Assembly (NCBI GenBank): GCA_023667055.1
Contig: JAMPAV010000005.1
Location: 22,476 to 86,475, forward strand
Reading direction: 5' to 3'
Length of the DNA stretch: 64,000 nucleotides
Source of the DNA: Muribaculum sp.
GTDB taxonomy: Bacteria; Bacteroidota; Bacteroidia; Bacteroidales; Muribaculaceae
Below, piece by piece: positions 35,205-44,634 of the stretch. Made by a program: the position numbers and the translations under genes. The stretch's first letter is position 1. Every line of letters begins with the position of its first letter. The notes beneath the pieces were generated by a model. The model made no database searches and was not told the origin of the DNA. It saw nothing but the letters and a program-made list of their open reading frames with translations.

Positions 35205-35774
35205 ATGAATGCACAAAATATTGATACTAACGATTCTGCCGACAATAAAGCCAAAGCATTGGGCAATACATTGCTCAAGAGCAAGTCGCTTGTACCCACC
35301 TTCCTTCGCTCGGCCCTTTCAAGCCAAGCCTCCGGATGGGTAGATTTTGCAGTTGGTTTTGTCATGTTCAATTGGGTGTTCAACCATAAATTTTCCTGGC
35401 TCGCAACGGCAATAGGTGTTGTGGCCGGAGGTATTGTCAACTGCATATTGTGCTATAAATTCACTTTCCGCGCTGAAAATGTGCCTTGGAAAGCAGTTGT
35501 GGTGAAATATGCTTTGGTATGGTTTGGCAATCTTATACTCAATTCGGGTGGCACCGAACTTGTATATTTCCTTCTTAAAAAATTACAGTTCCTTGAAAAT
35601 TTAGGGTTTAAGCCTGCAGGTTATTATTCGGCTGCGAGGTTGTTTATGTCGCTGATGGTGTCCTGGTTCTGGAATTTTGTTTTGCAGCGCAACTGGGTGT
35701 ATCGTCCCACAAAATTCGACCCTTACGCAGTGCGTTTCATGAACAAGATACTTTCCAAGCAATCTGACACATGA
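35205..35774 (+). CDS. GtrA-like membrane protein
   Basis: 189 residues. After a ~25-residue polar N-terminus it has four membrane helices in the GtrA arrangement (VDFAVGFVMFNWVFNHKFSW, IGVVAGGIVNCILCYKFTFR, KYALVWFGNLILNSGGTEL, RLFMSLMVSWFWNFVLQRNWVYR), ending in the conserved NxxxxRxWVF-like motif. GtrA proteins are thought to flip polyprenyl-linked sugars or otherwise assist lipid-linked glycosyl transfer. Its position between the PgpA-like gene and the CDP-alcohol transferase matches the Bacteroides inositol-lipid locus. Confidence 0.85.
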   Translation: MNAQNIDTNDSADNKAKALGNTLLKSKSLVPTFLRSALSSQASGWVDFAVGFVMFNWVFNHKFSWLATAIGVVAGGIVNCILCYKFTFRAENVPWKAVVVKYALVWFGNLILNSGGTELVYFLLKKLQFLENLGFKPAGYYSAARLFMSLMVSWFWNFVLQRNWVYRPTKFDPYAVRFMNKILSKQSDT

Positions 35775-35829
35775 TATTTACTGAACCCCTCAAAATCAAA
35801 AACACTGACAAATAGAAAACTCTTAAAAA

Positions 35830-36513
35830 ATGACTTCGATAAAAGAAACAGCCAAAGGCATTCGCAATTCTCTTCAGCAAGGCATCTATTTTGTTATCAA
35901 TCCTTTTGTAAGGATGCTTATTAAAATGGGTGTCACCCCGAATATGGTCACAACTATCGGATTTCTTGGTAATTTGGCGGCTGCAGTAGTGGTGGGCTAT
36001 GCTGCCTACTGTTCTCTTCATGCGCCTATGCATTGGGGGCTCCTTACATTGGGAGGGGCTTTGATCATTGGTTTTTCTCTCTTCGACATGCTTGATGGTC
36101 AGGTGGCCAGACTCGGCAACATGAGCAGCAAATTCGGAGCTTTTTTTGATTCGGTGCTTGACCGATATTGTGAGTTCGTCACAGTTGGAGCCGTGGCATA
36201 TCTGATGCTTTGTCGTGGATGGGACGTGGCTGCACTACTGACATTTCTTGCTCTTATGGGGTCTCTGCTTGTGAGCTATACAAGGGCCCGTGGCGAGGGG
36301 CTCGGGGTGGTCTGCAAGATAGGATTCATGCAGCGTCCCGAACGTGTGGTGCTGACAGCTCTTTCACTGATATCCACCGGAATCTGCGGCCAGATTGGAA
36401 AAAGCTGTTTCGATCCCCTCTGGATTGTGGCAATAGTGATGGGTGTGATGGCATTTTTCACCAACATGACAGCTATAGCTCGAATTAATTATCTGCGTAA
36501 GTATCTGAAATGA
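35830..36513 (+). CDS. CDP-alcohol phosphatidyltransferase (candidate phosphatidylinositol-phosphate synthase)
   Basis: 227 residues, six membrane helices. The full catalytic motif is visible: D86, D89-G90-Q-V-A93-R94, eight residues, G103, D107 and D111. The enzyme transfers a phosphatidyl group from CDP-diacylglycerol to an alcohol head group. Gene order (PgpA-like, GtrA, this gene, Aur1-like) matches the B. thetaiotaomicron inositol-lipid cluster, so inositol-phosphate is the favoured acceptor by inference; archaetidyl- or glycerol-phosphate type acceptors cannot be excluded. Its stop overlaps the next start (ATGA). Confidence 0.9.
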   Translation: MTSIKETAKGIRNSLQQGIYFVINPFVRMLIKMGVTPNMVTTIGFLGNLAAAVVVGYAAYCSLHAPMHWGLLTLGGALIIGFSLFDMLDGQVARLGNMSSKFGAFFDSVLDRYCEFVTVGAVAYLMLCRGWDVAALLTFLALMGSLLVSYTRARGEGLGVVCKIGFMQRPERVVLTALSLISTGICGQIGKSCFDPLWIVAIVMGVMAFFTNMTAIARINYLRKYLK

Positions 36514-37454
36514 AATTTCCAACTCTCAAAGAATCTCTCTATTGTCTATGCGCATTGCTTATATGGCTTGCGGTGACTATACTCTTCATAGGATTCAGAC
36601 CGGAACATATCTTCCTTGCTGTCCTAATAGGAGGATTGTTTTATGCAGCAGTGCCAACAAGAAAACTTATTGTGGCGTTGCTGCCTTTCATCGCATTCGG
36701 TATCAGCTATGACTGGATGAATTTACTTCCCAACTATGAGGTGAATCCGGTGGATGTAAAAGGACTGTATGACACTGAAAAGTCGCTTTTTGGAATTGCT
36801 ACCGTCATCGGCACTTTGACTCCCAATGAATATTTTGCCATACACCATGTTAAACTTCTGGATTTCATGGCCGGGATATTCTATCTGTGCTGGGTGCCAC
36901 TGCCGATTTTCTATGGTCTGTGGCTATATTTCACAGGAAAGAATTATGACTATCTGAGATTCGCATTGGTATTTCTGCTTGTGAATCTTATAGGGTTTGC
37001 GCTCTATTATGTGCATCCCGCAGCTCCGCCATGGTATGTGGCTTATCATGGTTTCGATCCGATATTGGGCACCCCCGGCGAAGTGGCCGGACTTGGATAT
37101 TTCGATGATATGACCGGACTCGGTATTTTTCATGGCCTTTATGCCCGGAATGCCAATGTGTTTGCCGCAATGCCGTCGCTGCACTCTGCATATACTTTTG
37201 TGGCCTTCATCTATGCGTGCATCATAGGTAGCAGTCGTGTCTGGAAGTGTGTACTCGGATTTGTCACCCTCGGCATTTGGTTCACAGCCGTATATACTTC
37301 CCATCATTATATACTTGATGTGTGCGGCGGCATTGTATGTTCGATAGCGGCAGTGCTTCTCTTCGAGCAAGTGTTGCTCCGGATTCCGGCATTCAAGGAT
37401 TGGCTCCGCCGCTATGCCTCATATATAGCGCAAAGACCCTTGCCTTCAAAATAA
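36510..37454 (+). CDS. PAP2/Aur1-like inositol-phosphorylceramide synthase candidate
   Basis: 314 residues with about seven membrane helices. The Aur1-type motifs are in place: YYVHPAAPPWY, then AMPSLHSAY (H225) and TSHHYILDVCGG (H266 and D270, the H-x3-D pair), making a PAP2-like catalytic triad. In yeast and in Bacteroides such enzymes move the phospho-inositol head group from phosphatidylinositol to ceramide. With the transferase and phosphatase just upstream this fits the last step of inositol sphingolipid synthesis (inference). Start and stop: ATGA overlap upstream; the TAA stop is the first triplet of a TAAcccca-type octamer array. Confidence 0.85.
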   Translation: MKFPTLKESLYCLCALLIWLAVTILFIGFRPEHIFLAVLIGGLFYAAVPTRKLIVALLPFIAFGISYDWMNLLPNYEVNPVDVKGLYDTEKSLFGIATVIGTLTPNEYFAIHHVKLLDFMAGIFYLCWVPLPIFYGLWLYFTGKNYDYLRFALVFLLVNLIGFALYYVHPAAPPWYVAYHGFDPILGTPGEVAGLGYFDDMTGLGIFHGLYARNANVFAAMPSLHSAYTFVAFIYACIIGSSRVWKCVLGFVTLGIWFTAVYTSHHYILDVCGGIVCSIAAVLLFEQVLLRIPAFKDWLRRYASYIAQRPLPSK

Positions 37455-37475
37455 TCCCATAACCCCATAACCCTT
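37452..37475. repeat. Octamer array TAATCCCA/TAACCCCA/TAACCCTT
   Basis: Three related 8-base units beginning with the TAA stop codon of the Aur1-like gene. The same arrangement, an array beginning at or in a stop codon, is seen after parA and after the LysM transglycosylase gene. Confidence 0.6.
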
Positions 37476-37504
37476 AATTTTCGACTCGCGAAAATTAAAA
37501 AAAC

Positions 37505-38389
37505 ATGACACAAGAAGAATTAGACAGATACCACGCCGAGATGCGTGAGAAATACGATGTTCATCCAGATGTCCTTAATTATGACGACATCCGCAAGATG
37601 ATACCCAAACTTGACGGACACAAAAAGCTGGTCAACTGGCTGCTTCATTTTCTGCAGGTAGATGAAGTGAATGCTGTGCATGGCAGATGGTATAAGACAC
37701 CGGGGCCGGAGTTTGTGCAGCACATGGTGGAGGATGACTTCAAACTAAAACTGCGTGTAGATCACCGAGAGATACTTGACAACATGCCCGATGGCCGATT
37801 CATAACCGTCTCCAATCATCCCTTCGGTGCTTTGGATGGCATTACACTCATTTATCTTGTCACCCGTCGTTTCCGCGATTTCAAGGTGATGGTCAATATG
37901 ATTCTCAACAAGATTTCAGCCATGCGTCCCAACTTCATTGCGGTGGATGCGTGGAGCAGTAATGACCCTGAAAAGAAAAAAGTTTCAGTGCAAGGCATAC
38001 GAGAGGCTATCCGACAGGTAAGAGAGGGCAAGCCTCTTGGATTTTTTCCGGCCGGTGCCATGAGCAAGATAGATATTCATGGTCATCAGATAGATCGGCC
38101 GTGGCAAAAATCGGTGCTTCAGATAATAGAGAAGGCAAAGGTACCGGTGATTCCCATTTATTTCCATGGAGGCAACAGCTGGTGGTGTAATTTCCTTGGC
38201 CATGCGTGCTGGCCGGCAAGATCATTGCGGTTGCCTGCGGAAGTGTTCCGCAAGAGAGGCAAGGAAATACATATCAGCATAGGTGAGCCTATCACTGTGG
38301 AAGAGCAGCAAGCACACAGCGGGTCGGTCGAGGAACTCGGCAAATTTCTCCGTGAACGAACATACGCCTTACGTGATCAGTATAAATAA
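37505..38389 (+). CDS. Hemolysin-type lysophospholipid/lyso-aminolipid acyltransferase
   Basis: 294 residues, soluble or peripherally bound. The acyltransferase motif is NHPFGALDG (histidine and aspartate separated by five residues, as in the hemolysin/OlsA-like COG3176 group, rather than the HX4D of PlsC), followed by PNFIAVDAW and GFFPAGAMS in place of FPEGTRS. Such enzymes O-acylate lyso-lipids; in Bacteroides a relative (GlsA) completes glycine lipids. Located between the Aur1-like gene and a second CDP-alcohol transferase, it probably belongs to the same membrane-lipid programme. The acceptor is unknown. Confidence 0.82.
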   Translation: MTQEELDRYHAEMREKYDVHPDVLNYDDIRKMIPKLDGHKKLVNWLLHFLQVDEVNAVHGRWYKTPGPEFVQHMVEDDFKLKLRVDHREILDNMPDGRFITVSNHPFGALDGITLIYLVTRRFRDFKVMVNMILNKISAMRPNFIAVDAWSSNDPEKKKVSVQGIREAIRQVREGKPLGFFPAGAMSKIDIHGHQIDRPWQKSVLQIIEKAKVPVIPIYFHGGNSWWCNFLGHACWPARSLRLPAEVFRKRGKEIHISIGEPITVEEQQAHSGSVEELGKFLRERTYALRDQYK

Positions 38390-38409
38390 TAAACGAAATA
38401 AATCAATTT

Positions 38410-39339
38410 GTGTCCAAATTCAGCAAAATAAGGGAAGAATATCGGGGAAGCCTGAAGTCGGGCGATACGGAAGAATGGTTCGACCTTATATTCTATCGTC
38501 CCATAGGTTTCGCTTGGGCTGTGCTTGCACGCAGTCTGGGCATACATCCCAATGTCATCACAGTGGCATCCATTTTCATCGGTATCGGTGCCGGAGTGGC
38601 CTTCTATTTCGATAATTTCTGGATCAATCTTGTTGGGATGGTTCTGTTGATATGGGCAAACTCATACGACAGTGCCGATGGCCAGCTTGCCAGAATGACA
38701 AAACAATACTCGCGGTTGGGAAGAATTCTCGACGGCGTAAGCAGCGATCTGTGGTTTGTGGCCATATATATTGCCATCTGTCTTCGTGAAAATTCCACAT
38801 CTCCATATTTCATGGCTCATCCATGGCTGATATGGTTGCTTGGAGCCATAGCCGGTGCATGCCATGCACAACAGGCGGCCATGGCCGACATCTACCGTCA
38901 GTTTCATCTGTTTTTCCTGAAAGGCAAATCGGGGTCTGAACTTGAGGATGCACAGGCTCTGTGGCGGCAATATCACTCAATGACTTGGGGCAAGCAATTT
39001 TTTCCAAAACTCGTCATGCTTTTCTACGCTAACTATACGAGGACGCAAGAGCGGTTCACACCTCAGATGCAGAGTCTGCGGAGGACTCTATATCAGAAAT
39101 ATCATTCCCATATTCCACAGAAATTTGCAGATAGATTCCGCGCCGGGAGCCGTCCGCTGATGAAATATACCAACATTTTGAGTTTCAATGTGCGTAGCTG
39201 GGCCCTTTTTATCTCCATTTTGCTTCTGCATCAGCCCTGGCTATACTTCGCTTTTGAAATCACAGTGATGAACATTATCCTTCTATATATGATACTTCGT
39301 CATGAGCATCTTTGTACCCGTCTTAAAAGTTCACTTTGA
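38410..39339 (+). CDS. Second CDP-alcohol phosphatidyltransferase, with altered catalytic motif
   Basis: 309 residues, GTG start. Several membrane helices and a long soluble insert (residues ~165-230). The motif reads D87, D90-G-Q-L-A94-R95, eight residues, G104, D108, then S112 where the last catalytic aspartate normally stands; D113 follows immediately. This may shift or abolish the usual base. The protein is larger than typical family members (about 200). It is 20 bases after the acyltransferase gene and 26 bases before the GH89 start. The substrate is unknown; a non-canonical head group or phosphodiester product is possible. Confidence 0.82.
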   Translation: MSKFSKIREEYRGSLKSGDTEEWFDLIFYRPIGFAWAVLARSLGIHPNVITVASIFIGIGAGVAFYFDNFWINLVGMVLLIWANSYDSADGQLARMTKQYSRLGRILDGVSSDLWFVAIYIAICLRENSTSPYFMAHPWLIWLLGAIAGACHAQQAAMADIYRQFHLFFLKGKSGSELEDAQALWRQYHSMTWGKQFFPKLVMLFYANYTRTQERFTPQMQSLRRTLYQKYHSHIPQKFADRFRAGSRPLMKYTNILSFNVRSWALFISILLLHQPWLYFAFEITVMNIILLYMILRHEHLCTRLKSSL

Positions 39340-39365
39340 ACCTGCCAAAAGTAATTCGTGCGATT

Positions 39366-41624
39366 ATGGAATTTATTAAAAAGATTGGAGTCATAATAGT
39401 AGCTTTTATGTGTTTTGCTCTTACAGCGATTGCAAAACCGGACAAAGCATCAGAGAATCTTCTCGACAGGGTATGTCCCGGTGGAAAAGGGATGATTACG
39501 TTTGAAATCAGGTCTGACAAGGGAGGCATTGATTATTTCGAGATAGGATCCAAATCCGGTAGGCCTCACATTGTGGGCAGCAACAGTGTAAGCATAGCCA
39601 CCGGACTCAACTGGTATCTCAAGCATTTTTGTGGGATTAATCTGACTTGGAACAATATGCAGGCGACTTTGCCGGCTTGCTTGCCTATTCCTGAAGAAAA
39701 GGTAAGAAAAGAGACGTCGCTCACCATGCGTTATGATTTCAATTACTGCACTTTCTCCTATAGTATGGCCTTTTGGGATTGGTCTCGCTGGGAGAAGGAG
39801 ATAGACTGGATGGCACTCCATGGCATAAACATGCCTCTTGCAATAGTCGGCATGGAATCAGCATGGCGCAACATGCTTAAACGGCTTGGATATTCTGAGG
39901 AGGAAGTGGGTGATTTCATTGCGGGTCCCGGATTTCTTGCGTGGTGGGCCATGAACAACCTTGAAGGATGGGGAGGACCATTGCCTTCTTCATGGTATGC
40001 CAACAGGGAAAAACTTCAGAAGAATATACTCAGCAGAATGAAGGAATACGGCATGACCCCGGTGCTTCCAGGTTATTGCGGGATGATGCCCCACGATGCA
40101 GATAAGAGGCTTGGACTAAATCTTGTAAAAGGTGGCCCATGGAATGGCTATGTGCGTCCAGGGAATCTTCTTCCTACTGATCCGAGATTTGATGAAATAG
40201 CCGACATATATTATGAAGAGTTGACCCGGCTTTACGGTAAGTCTGAGTTTTATTCGATGGATCCATTCCATGAGATGGGCGATGTGGATGTGGATTATGC
40301 CAAGGCTGGTCTTAAACTTTTAGATGCCATGAAGCGTTGCAACCGAGATGCAAAATGGGTGATACAAGGTTGGACCGAAAATCCGCGTCAGCAGATGCTT
40401 GATGTCCTTCCGGTCGGACAGCTGGTAATACTCGATTTGTTTTCCGAATGCCGTCCGATGTGGGGAATCCCCTCAGTATGGAAAAGAGAGGAAGGATATG
40501 GCCATCATCAGTGGCTTTTTTGCATGCTCGAAAATTTCGGTGCCAACGTTGGCCTTCATGGTAGAATGGACCAGCTCATCGACAATTTCCGACAGACAAA
40601 GACTAATCCGCTCGCCTCAAGTCTTAAGGGAATCGGTCTCACTATGGAAGGATCGGGGAATAATCCGGTCATGTTTGAACTTATGTGCGAGTTGCCGTGG
40701 ATGGGTGATGATATTCCATCAAAAGAGCAGTGGATTGAAGATTACGTAAAATGCCGATATGGTTGCGCAGACACCGACATGCTTGCCGCATGGAATATAC
40801 TTATTGCCGGAATCTACAACTGTCCGGCCGGCAACAATCAGCAGGGTCCTCATGAGAGTATCTTTTGTGGCAGACCTTCCACAGATAACTTTCAGGTCAA
40901 GTCGTGGTCAAAGATGAGAAACTATTATGACCCCGCAACTACTCTCAGGGCGGCCATGCTTATGGCCGATGCATCCGACCGACTGCGTGGCAACAACAAC
41001 TATGAATATGACCTTGTCGATGTCACCCGTCAGGCATTGGCTGACCAGGGAAGACGGCAATATCAACGTGCGATGTCGGATTACAGGACATTCTCGCGTG
41101 AGGACTTCAAGAGCAGTTCGCGCAGATTTCTCGACATGATAATCTTGCAAGACAAACTTCTGGCCACTCGGCGGGAATTCCGTCTTGGCTCATGGCTTGA
41201 AGCTGCAAGAAGCCTGGGCACAACAAATGATGAAAAGGATCTTTATGAATGGAATGCCAGGGTGCAGATCACTACCTGGGGCAACAGGGAGTGTGCAGAT
41301 GTGGGCGGGCTGCGCGATTATGCACACAAGGAATGGCAAGGTTTGCTGAAAGACTTCTATTATCCGAGATGGCAAAAATGGATGGAGGCTCTTTCCAACC
41401 AAATGGATGTCGATGCCGGACCTCGTCCGGATGCCTTGGGTGGAGGTCCAAATGCCAACAAGACTTCATCTGAACTTTTTGCCATGGCTCTTCCGTCGGC
41501 TCCGGTAATCGATTGGTATGCCCTTGAGGAACCCTGGACACTTGGCAAAGGTGGTTATTCCTCAGTAGCCATTGGCGATCCCATCGCGACGGCTAAAGAA
41601 ATACTGCAATTCCTCAATGAATAA
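39366..41624 (+). CDS. Exported alpha-N-acetylglucosaminidase (GH89, NAGLU-like)
   Basis: 752 residues from the ATG at 39366, chosen because it gives a signal peptide (MEFIKKIGVIIVAFMCFALTAIA); the frame's upstream start at 39336 is a TTG overlapping the previous stop. All three NAGLU domains are recognisable, with MRYDFNYCTFSYSMAFWDWSRWEKEIDWMALHGINMPLA, the first catalytic region FYSMDPFHEMGDV and the second LTMEGSGNNPVMFELMCELPW. GH89 releases terminal alpha-linked GlcNAc from heparan sulfate or gastric-type mucin glycans, acting in the periplasm. It is followed by recG after 12 bases, an odd pairing. Confidence 0.93.
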   Translation: MEFIKKIGVIIVAFMCFALTAIAKPDKASENLLDRVCPGGKGMITFEIRSDKGGIDYFEIGSKSGRPHIVGSNSVSIATGLNWYLKHFCGINLTWNNMQATLPACLPIPEEKVRKETSLTMRYDFNYCTFSYSMAFWDWSRWEKEIDWMALHGINMPLAIVGMESAWRNMLKRLGYSEEEVGDFIAGPGFLAWWAMNNLEGWGGPLPSSWYANREKLQKNILSRMKEYGMTPVLPGYCGMMPHDADKRLGLNLVKGGPWNGYVRPGNLLPTDPRFDEIADIYYEELTRLYGKSEFYSMDPFHEMGDVDVDYAKAGLKLLDAMKRCNRDAKWVIQGWTENPRQQMLDVLPVGQLVILDLFSECRPMWGIPSVWKREEGYGHHQWLFCMLENFGANVGLHGRMDQLIDNFRQTKTNPLASSLKGIGLTMEGSGNNPVMFELMCELPWMGDDIPSKEQWIEDYVKCRYGCADTDMLAAWNILIAGIYNCPAGNNQQGPHESIFCGRPSTDNFQVKSWSKMRNYYDPATTLRAAMLMADASDRLRGNNNYEYDLVDVTRQALADQGRRQYQRAMSDYRTFSREDFKSSSRRFLDMIILQDKLLATRREFRLGSWLEAARSLGTTNDEKDLYEWNARVQITTWGNRECADVGGLRDYAHKEWQGLLKDFYYPRWQKWMEALSNQMDVDAGPRPDALGGGPNANKTSSELFAMALPSAPVIDWYALEEPWTLGKGGYSSVAIGDPIATAKEILQFLNE

Positions 41625-41636
41625 ATATATATTCAT

Positions 41637-43727
41637 TTGATGATTCGCGACATTAAATATCTGAAGGGAGTGGGAGAGGCAAGAGCAAAACTTCTTGCCT
41701 CGGAGTTGGATATACACACATCCGACGATTTGCTGCATTATTTCCCCACGCGCCATGTGGATAGAAGTAAATTTTATCATATTCGTGACTTCTCAGGAGT
41801 TGAGATGCCCTACATTCAGCTGAGAGGTCAATTCATTTCGTTCTCAAAAGAGGGCGAAGGTAGAAAACAGCGGCTCACGGCGGTCTTTTCCGATGGCGAC
41901 CGGCTTTGTCAGGTGACATGGTTTGCCAAGATTCAGACAATAGCAAACATGTATCTTCCGGGTGTGGAATATGTCCTTTTCGGCAAACCGACTTACAAAT
42001 TCAATGTCTGGCAATTTGTCCATCCGGAGATTGAGGCGTATGATCCGTCCCGTCCTCCCCAGGGTTTGCGGGGCATATACGGTCTGACTGAGACCCTTCG
42101 CAAAAGAGGATTCTCTTCCCGCATAATGCAGACGATTACCGCCAATCTTCTTGCATCATTGCCGGTGGGAAGTGTGCAAGAGTCTCTTCCTTCTGAGGTC
42201 ATGGCAGAAAGAAACCTGATTCCGCTCGACAGAGCCTTGCGCAACATGCATCTGCCGGAGTCGGTGCAGATGTTGCAGAGAGCTACCGAACGGCTTAAAT
42301 TTGAAGAACTTTTTTATCTTGAGCTTCACATATTGGAGTATGCTCGAAAGAGAAATACCCAACTCAAGGGTCACATTCTGACACGAGTCGGCCCCCTTTT
42401 CAATATGTTTTATTCAGAAGTTGTGCCATTCCCTCTCACTGAAGCTCAAAAAAGGGTTCTAAGGGAGCTTAGGGAAGACATGCGTACCGGGCGTCAGATG
42501 AATCGTCTGCTGCAGGGAGATGTGGGCAGCGGAAAGACACTTGTCGCTTTTATGACCATGCTGCTCGCCGTGGATAATGGTCTGCAGGCCGCCCTGATGG
42601 CTCCCACTGAAATACTTGCTACCCAACATGCAGAATCTCTTGCAAAATGGGCCGAGCCTCTCGGCATTCGTGTGGAATTGCTCACGGGAAGCACCCGAGC
42701 CGCAAAGCGAAGGAGTATTTCGGAAGGTCTAATCGAAGGAGGTATCAATATCCTTGTCGGCACACATGCGCTGATTGAGGACAAGGTGCAATTTCGCAAT
42801 CTCGGTGTCGCCGTGATCGACGAGCAGCATCGTTTCGGCGTGGCTCAGAGGGCAAAGTTATGGAGCAAAGCCACAGTTGCTCCCCATGTGCTTGTGATGA
42901 CTGCAACTCCAATACCGCGCACGCTTGCCATGACCGTATATGGGGATCTTGATGTAAGCGTCATCGACATGCTTCCCCCGGGAAGAAAACCTATTCAGAC
43001 ATGGTTGAGATTTGACGACAATCGCAATGAAGTATATAGGCATCTTTACAACGAATTGCGCAAGGGTCGCCAGGCATATATCGTGTATCCTCTGATTCAA
43101 GAAAGCGAGAAGTCCGATCTCAAGTCGGCGGAGGAAGGCTATCAGAGAATAAAGGATATTTTCCCTGATACGCCGGTTGCTCTTGTACATGGCAAGATGA
43201 AGCCGGCTGAGAAAGACATGCAAATGCAGAGATTTGCATCAGGTGAAGCCCGCATTCTGGTGGCAACTACGGTGATTGAGGTTGGCGTGAATGTGCCCAA
43301 CGCTTCTGTCATGATTATAGAAAATGCCGAGAGATTTGGTCTGTCGCAGTTGCATCAGTTGCGTGGTCGTGTTGGTAGGGGAGCGGAATTAAGCTACTGT
43401 ATTCTGATGAGTAAACGTCAATTAGGTGCTGACACAAAGAAGAGACTCGGAATAATGACAGAGACCTCTGACGGATTCCTGATTTCTGAAGCCGACATGA
43501 AGTTGCGCGGGCCGGGCGATATGGAAGGCACACAGCAATCCGGAATAGCCTTCAATCTTAAAGTGGCCAACCTGACACGCGACGGACAGATTATATCTTT
43601 GGCACGGGATGCAGCATTACGCATCCTCGACGGACGTTTGCTTCTGACCAAAGAGTCAATCGACATAATCAATCGTGAACTACGCTCACGGTTCAGTCGA
43701 GAGATTGACTGGGGACGCATCTCCTGA
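41637..43727 (+). CDS. recG: ATP-dependent DNA helicase RecG
   Basis: 696 residues. Branch-migrating helicase that remodels stalled replication forks and recombination intermediates. N-terminal wedge/OB domain (DIKYLKGVGEARAKLLASEL, YIQLRGQFISFSKEG), then helicase motifs: LLQGDVGSGKT (Walker A), MAPTEILATQHAES, AVIDEQHRFGV (DExH), MTATPIPRTLAMT, ILVATTVIEVGVNVPNA and QLHQLRGRVGRG. TRG region SDGFLISEADMKLRGPGDMEGTQQSG is complete. Same direction as GH89, 12-base gap. Confidence 0.96.
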   Translation: MMIRDIKYLKGVGEARAKLLASELDIHTSDDLLHYFPTRHVDRSKFYHIRDFSGVEMPYIQLRGQFISFSKEGEGRKQRLTAVFSDGDRLCQVTWFAKIQTIANMYLPGVEYVLFGKPTYKFNVWQFVHPEIEAYDPSRPPQGLRGIYGLTETLRKRGFSSRIMQTITANLLASLPVGSVQESLPSEVMAERNLIPLDRALRNMHLPESVQMLQRATERLKFEELFYLELHILEYARKRNTQLKGHILTRVGPLFNMFYSEVVPFPLTEAQKRVLRELREDMRTGRQMNRLLQGDVGSGKTLVAFMTMLLAVDNGLQAALMAPTEILATQHAESLAKWAEPLGIRVELLTGSTRAAKRRSISEGLIEGGINILVGTHALIEDKVQFRNLGVAVIDEQHRFGVAQRAKLWSKATVAPHVLVMTATPIPRTLAMTVYGDLDVSVIDMLPPGRKPIQTWLRFDDNRNEVYRHLYNELRKGRQAYIVYPLIQESEKSDLKSAEEGYQRIKDIFPDTPVALVHGKMKPAEKDMQMQRFASGEARILVATTVIEVGVNVPNASVMIIENAERFGLSQLHQLRGRVGRGAELSYCILMSKRQLGADTKKRLGIMTETSDGFLISEADMKLRGPGDMEGTQQSGIAFNLKVANLTRDGQIISLARDAALRILDGRLLLTKESIDIINRELRSRFSREIDWGRIS

Positions 43728-43769
43728 TCCCATATAAATTGTTAATGGATGTAAAAAGATTGTCAGAAA

Positions 43770-43801
43770 TTGGGATATTTCGGTAATTTTTGTTTATTTT
43801 G
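43770..43801 (+). promoter_or_regulatory. Probable promoter for parA-parB operon
   Basis: TTG at 43770-43772, 21-base spacer, TTATTTTG at 43794-43801 (seven of eight matches to TAnnTTTG). Located in the 130-base gap between recG and parA, ~50 bases before the parA ATG. Confidence 0.45.
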
Positions 43802-43857
43802 CAGTTTGAATACTCCGACTCTCAAGCGTGTCGGATATTATCCTATATACTACGACT

Positions 43858-44634
43858 ATGGGTAAAATAATAGCAATAGCAAATCAAAAAGGCGGAGTGG
43901 GCAAAACCACCACTGCTTTTAACCTTGGGGCTTGTCTTGCCACAGAAGGGAAGAAAGTGCTTCTTGTCGATGCCGACCCTCAGGCCAATGCCACTTCCGG
44001 TCTCGGCCTTGACGGCAACGAAGCCCCCGCCTCCATATATGAATGTATCGTTGACGACTATCCAGTGGCCGACAGCATTGTTAAGTCGGATATAGATGGC
44101 CTTGAAGTGATATGTTCCCGCATTGACCTGGTTGGTGCTGAAGTGGAGCTCATGAATCGCCGCGAACGTGAGAAAGCCTTGCAGCGTGTGCTGACCCCGC
44201 TTAAAGATTCATACGACTACATTCTCATTGACTGCTCTCCTTCACTTGGCATAATCACCGTAAATGCCCTAACAGCAGCCGACTCGGTTATAATTCCGGT
44301 CCAATCGGAGTATTTTGCTCTTGAGGGTATATCCCAACTGCTGAATACAATACGTATCATCAAGAGCCGACTGAAACCGACTCTTGAGATAGAAGGATTT
44401 CTCCTGACTATGTATGACGCGCGATTGCGTCTGGCCAACCAGATTTTCGAGGAGTTAAAGGGACACTTTGGCGACATGGTGTTCAGCACCGTCATTCCCC
44501 GCAACATAAAGCTGTCGGAGTCTCCGAGCCATGGCCTGCCCGTAATCCTATACGATCCTGACTCACGCGGCGCGATTGCATATTGCCAGCTTGCGAAGGA
44601 ACTTCTCGCACGCAACAGAAAAAAATCTGTCTAA
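43858..44634 (+). CDS. parA: Chromosome partitioning ATPase ParA (Soj)
   Basis: 258 residues from the ATG at 43858; an in-frame GTG at 43828 exists but would add a non-conserved start. The deviant Walker A motif is QKGGVGKTTT, with LLVDADPQANATSGLG and YILIDCSPSLGIITVNALTAAD (Walker B) and the PVQSEYFALEGISQL segment. ParA forms a nucleoid-bound gradient that moves ParB-parS complexes to segregate replicated origins. parB follows. No perfect parS palindrome was found in the window by eye. The stop codon is part of a heptamer array. Confidence 0.95.
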   Translation: MGKIIAIANQKGGVGKTTTAFNLGACLATEGKKVLLVDADPQANATSGLGLDGNEAPASIYECIVDDYPVADSIVKSDIDGLEVICSRIDLVGAEVELMNRREREKALQRVLTPLKDSYDYILIDCSPSLGIITVNALTAADSVIIPVQSEYFALEGISQLLNTIRIIKSRLKPTLEIEGFLLTMYDARLRLANQIFEELKGHFGDMVFSTVIPRNIKLSESPSHGLPVILYDPDSRGAIAYCQLAKELLARNRKKSV

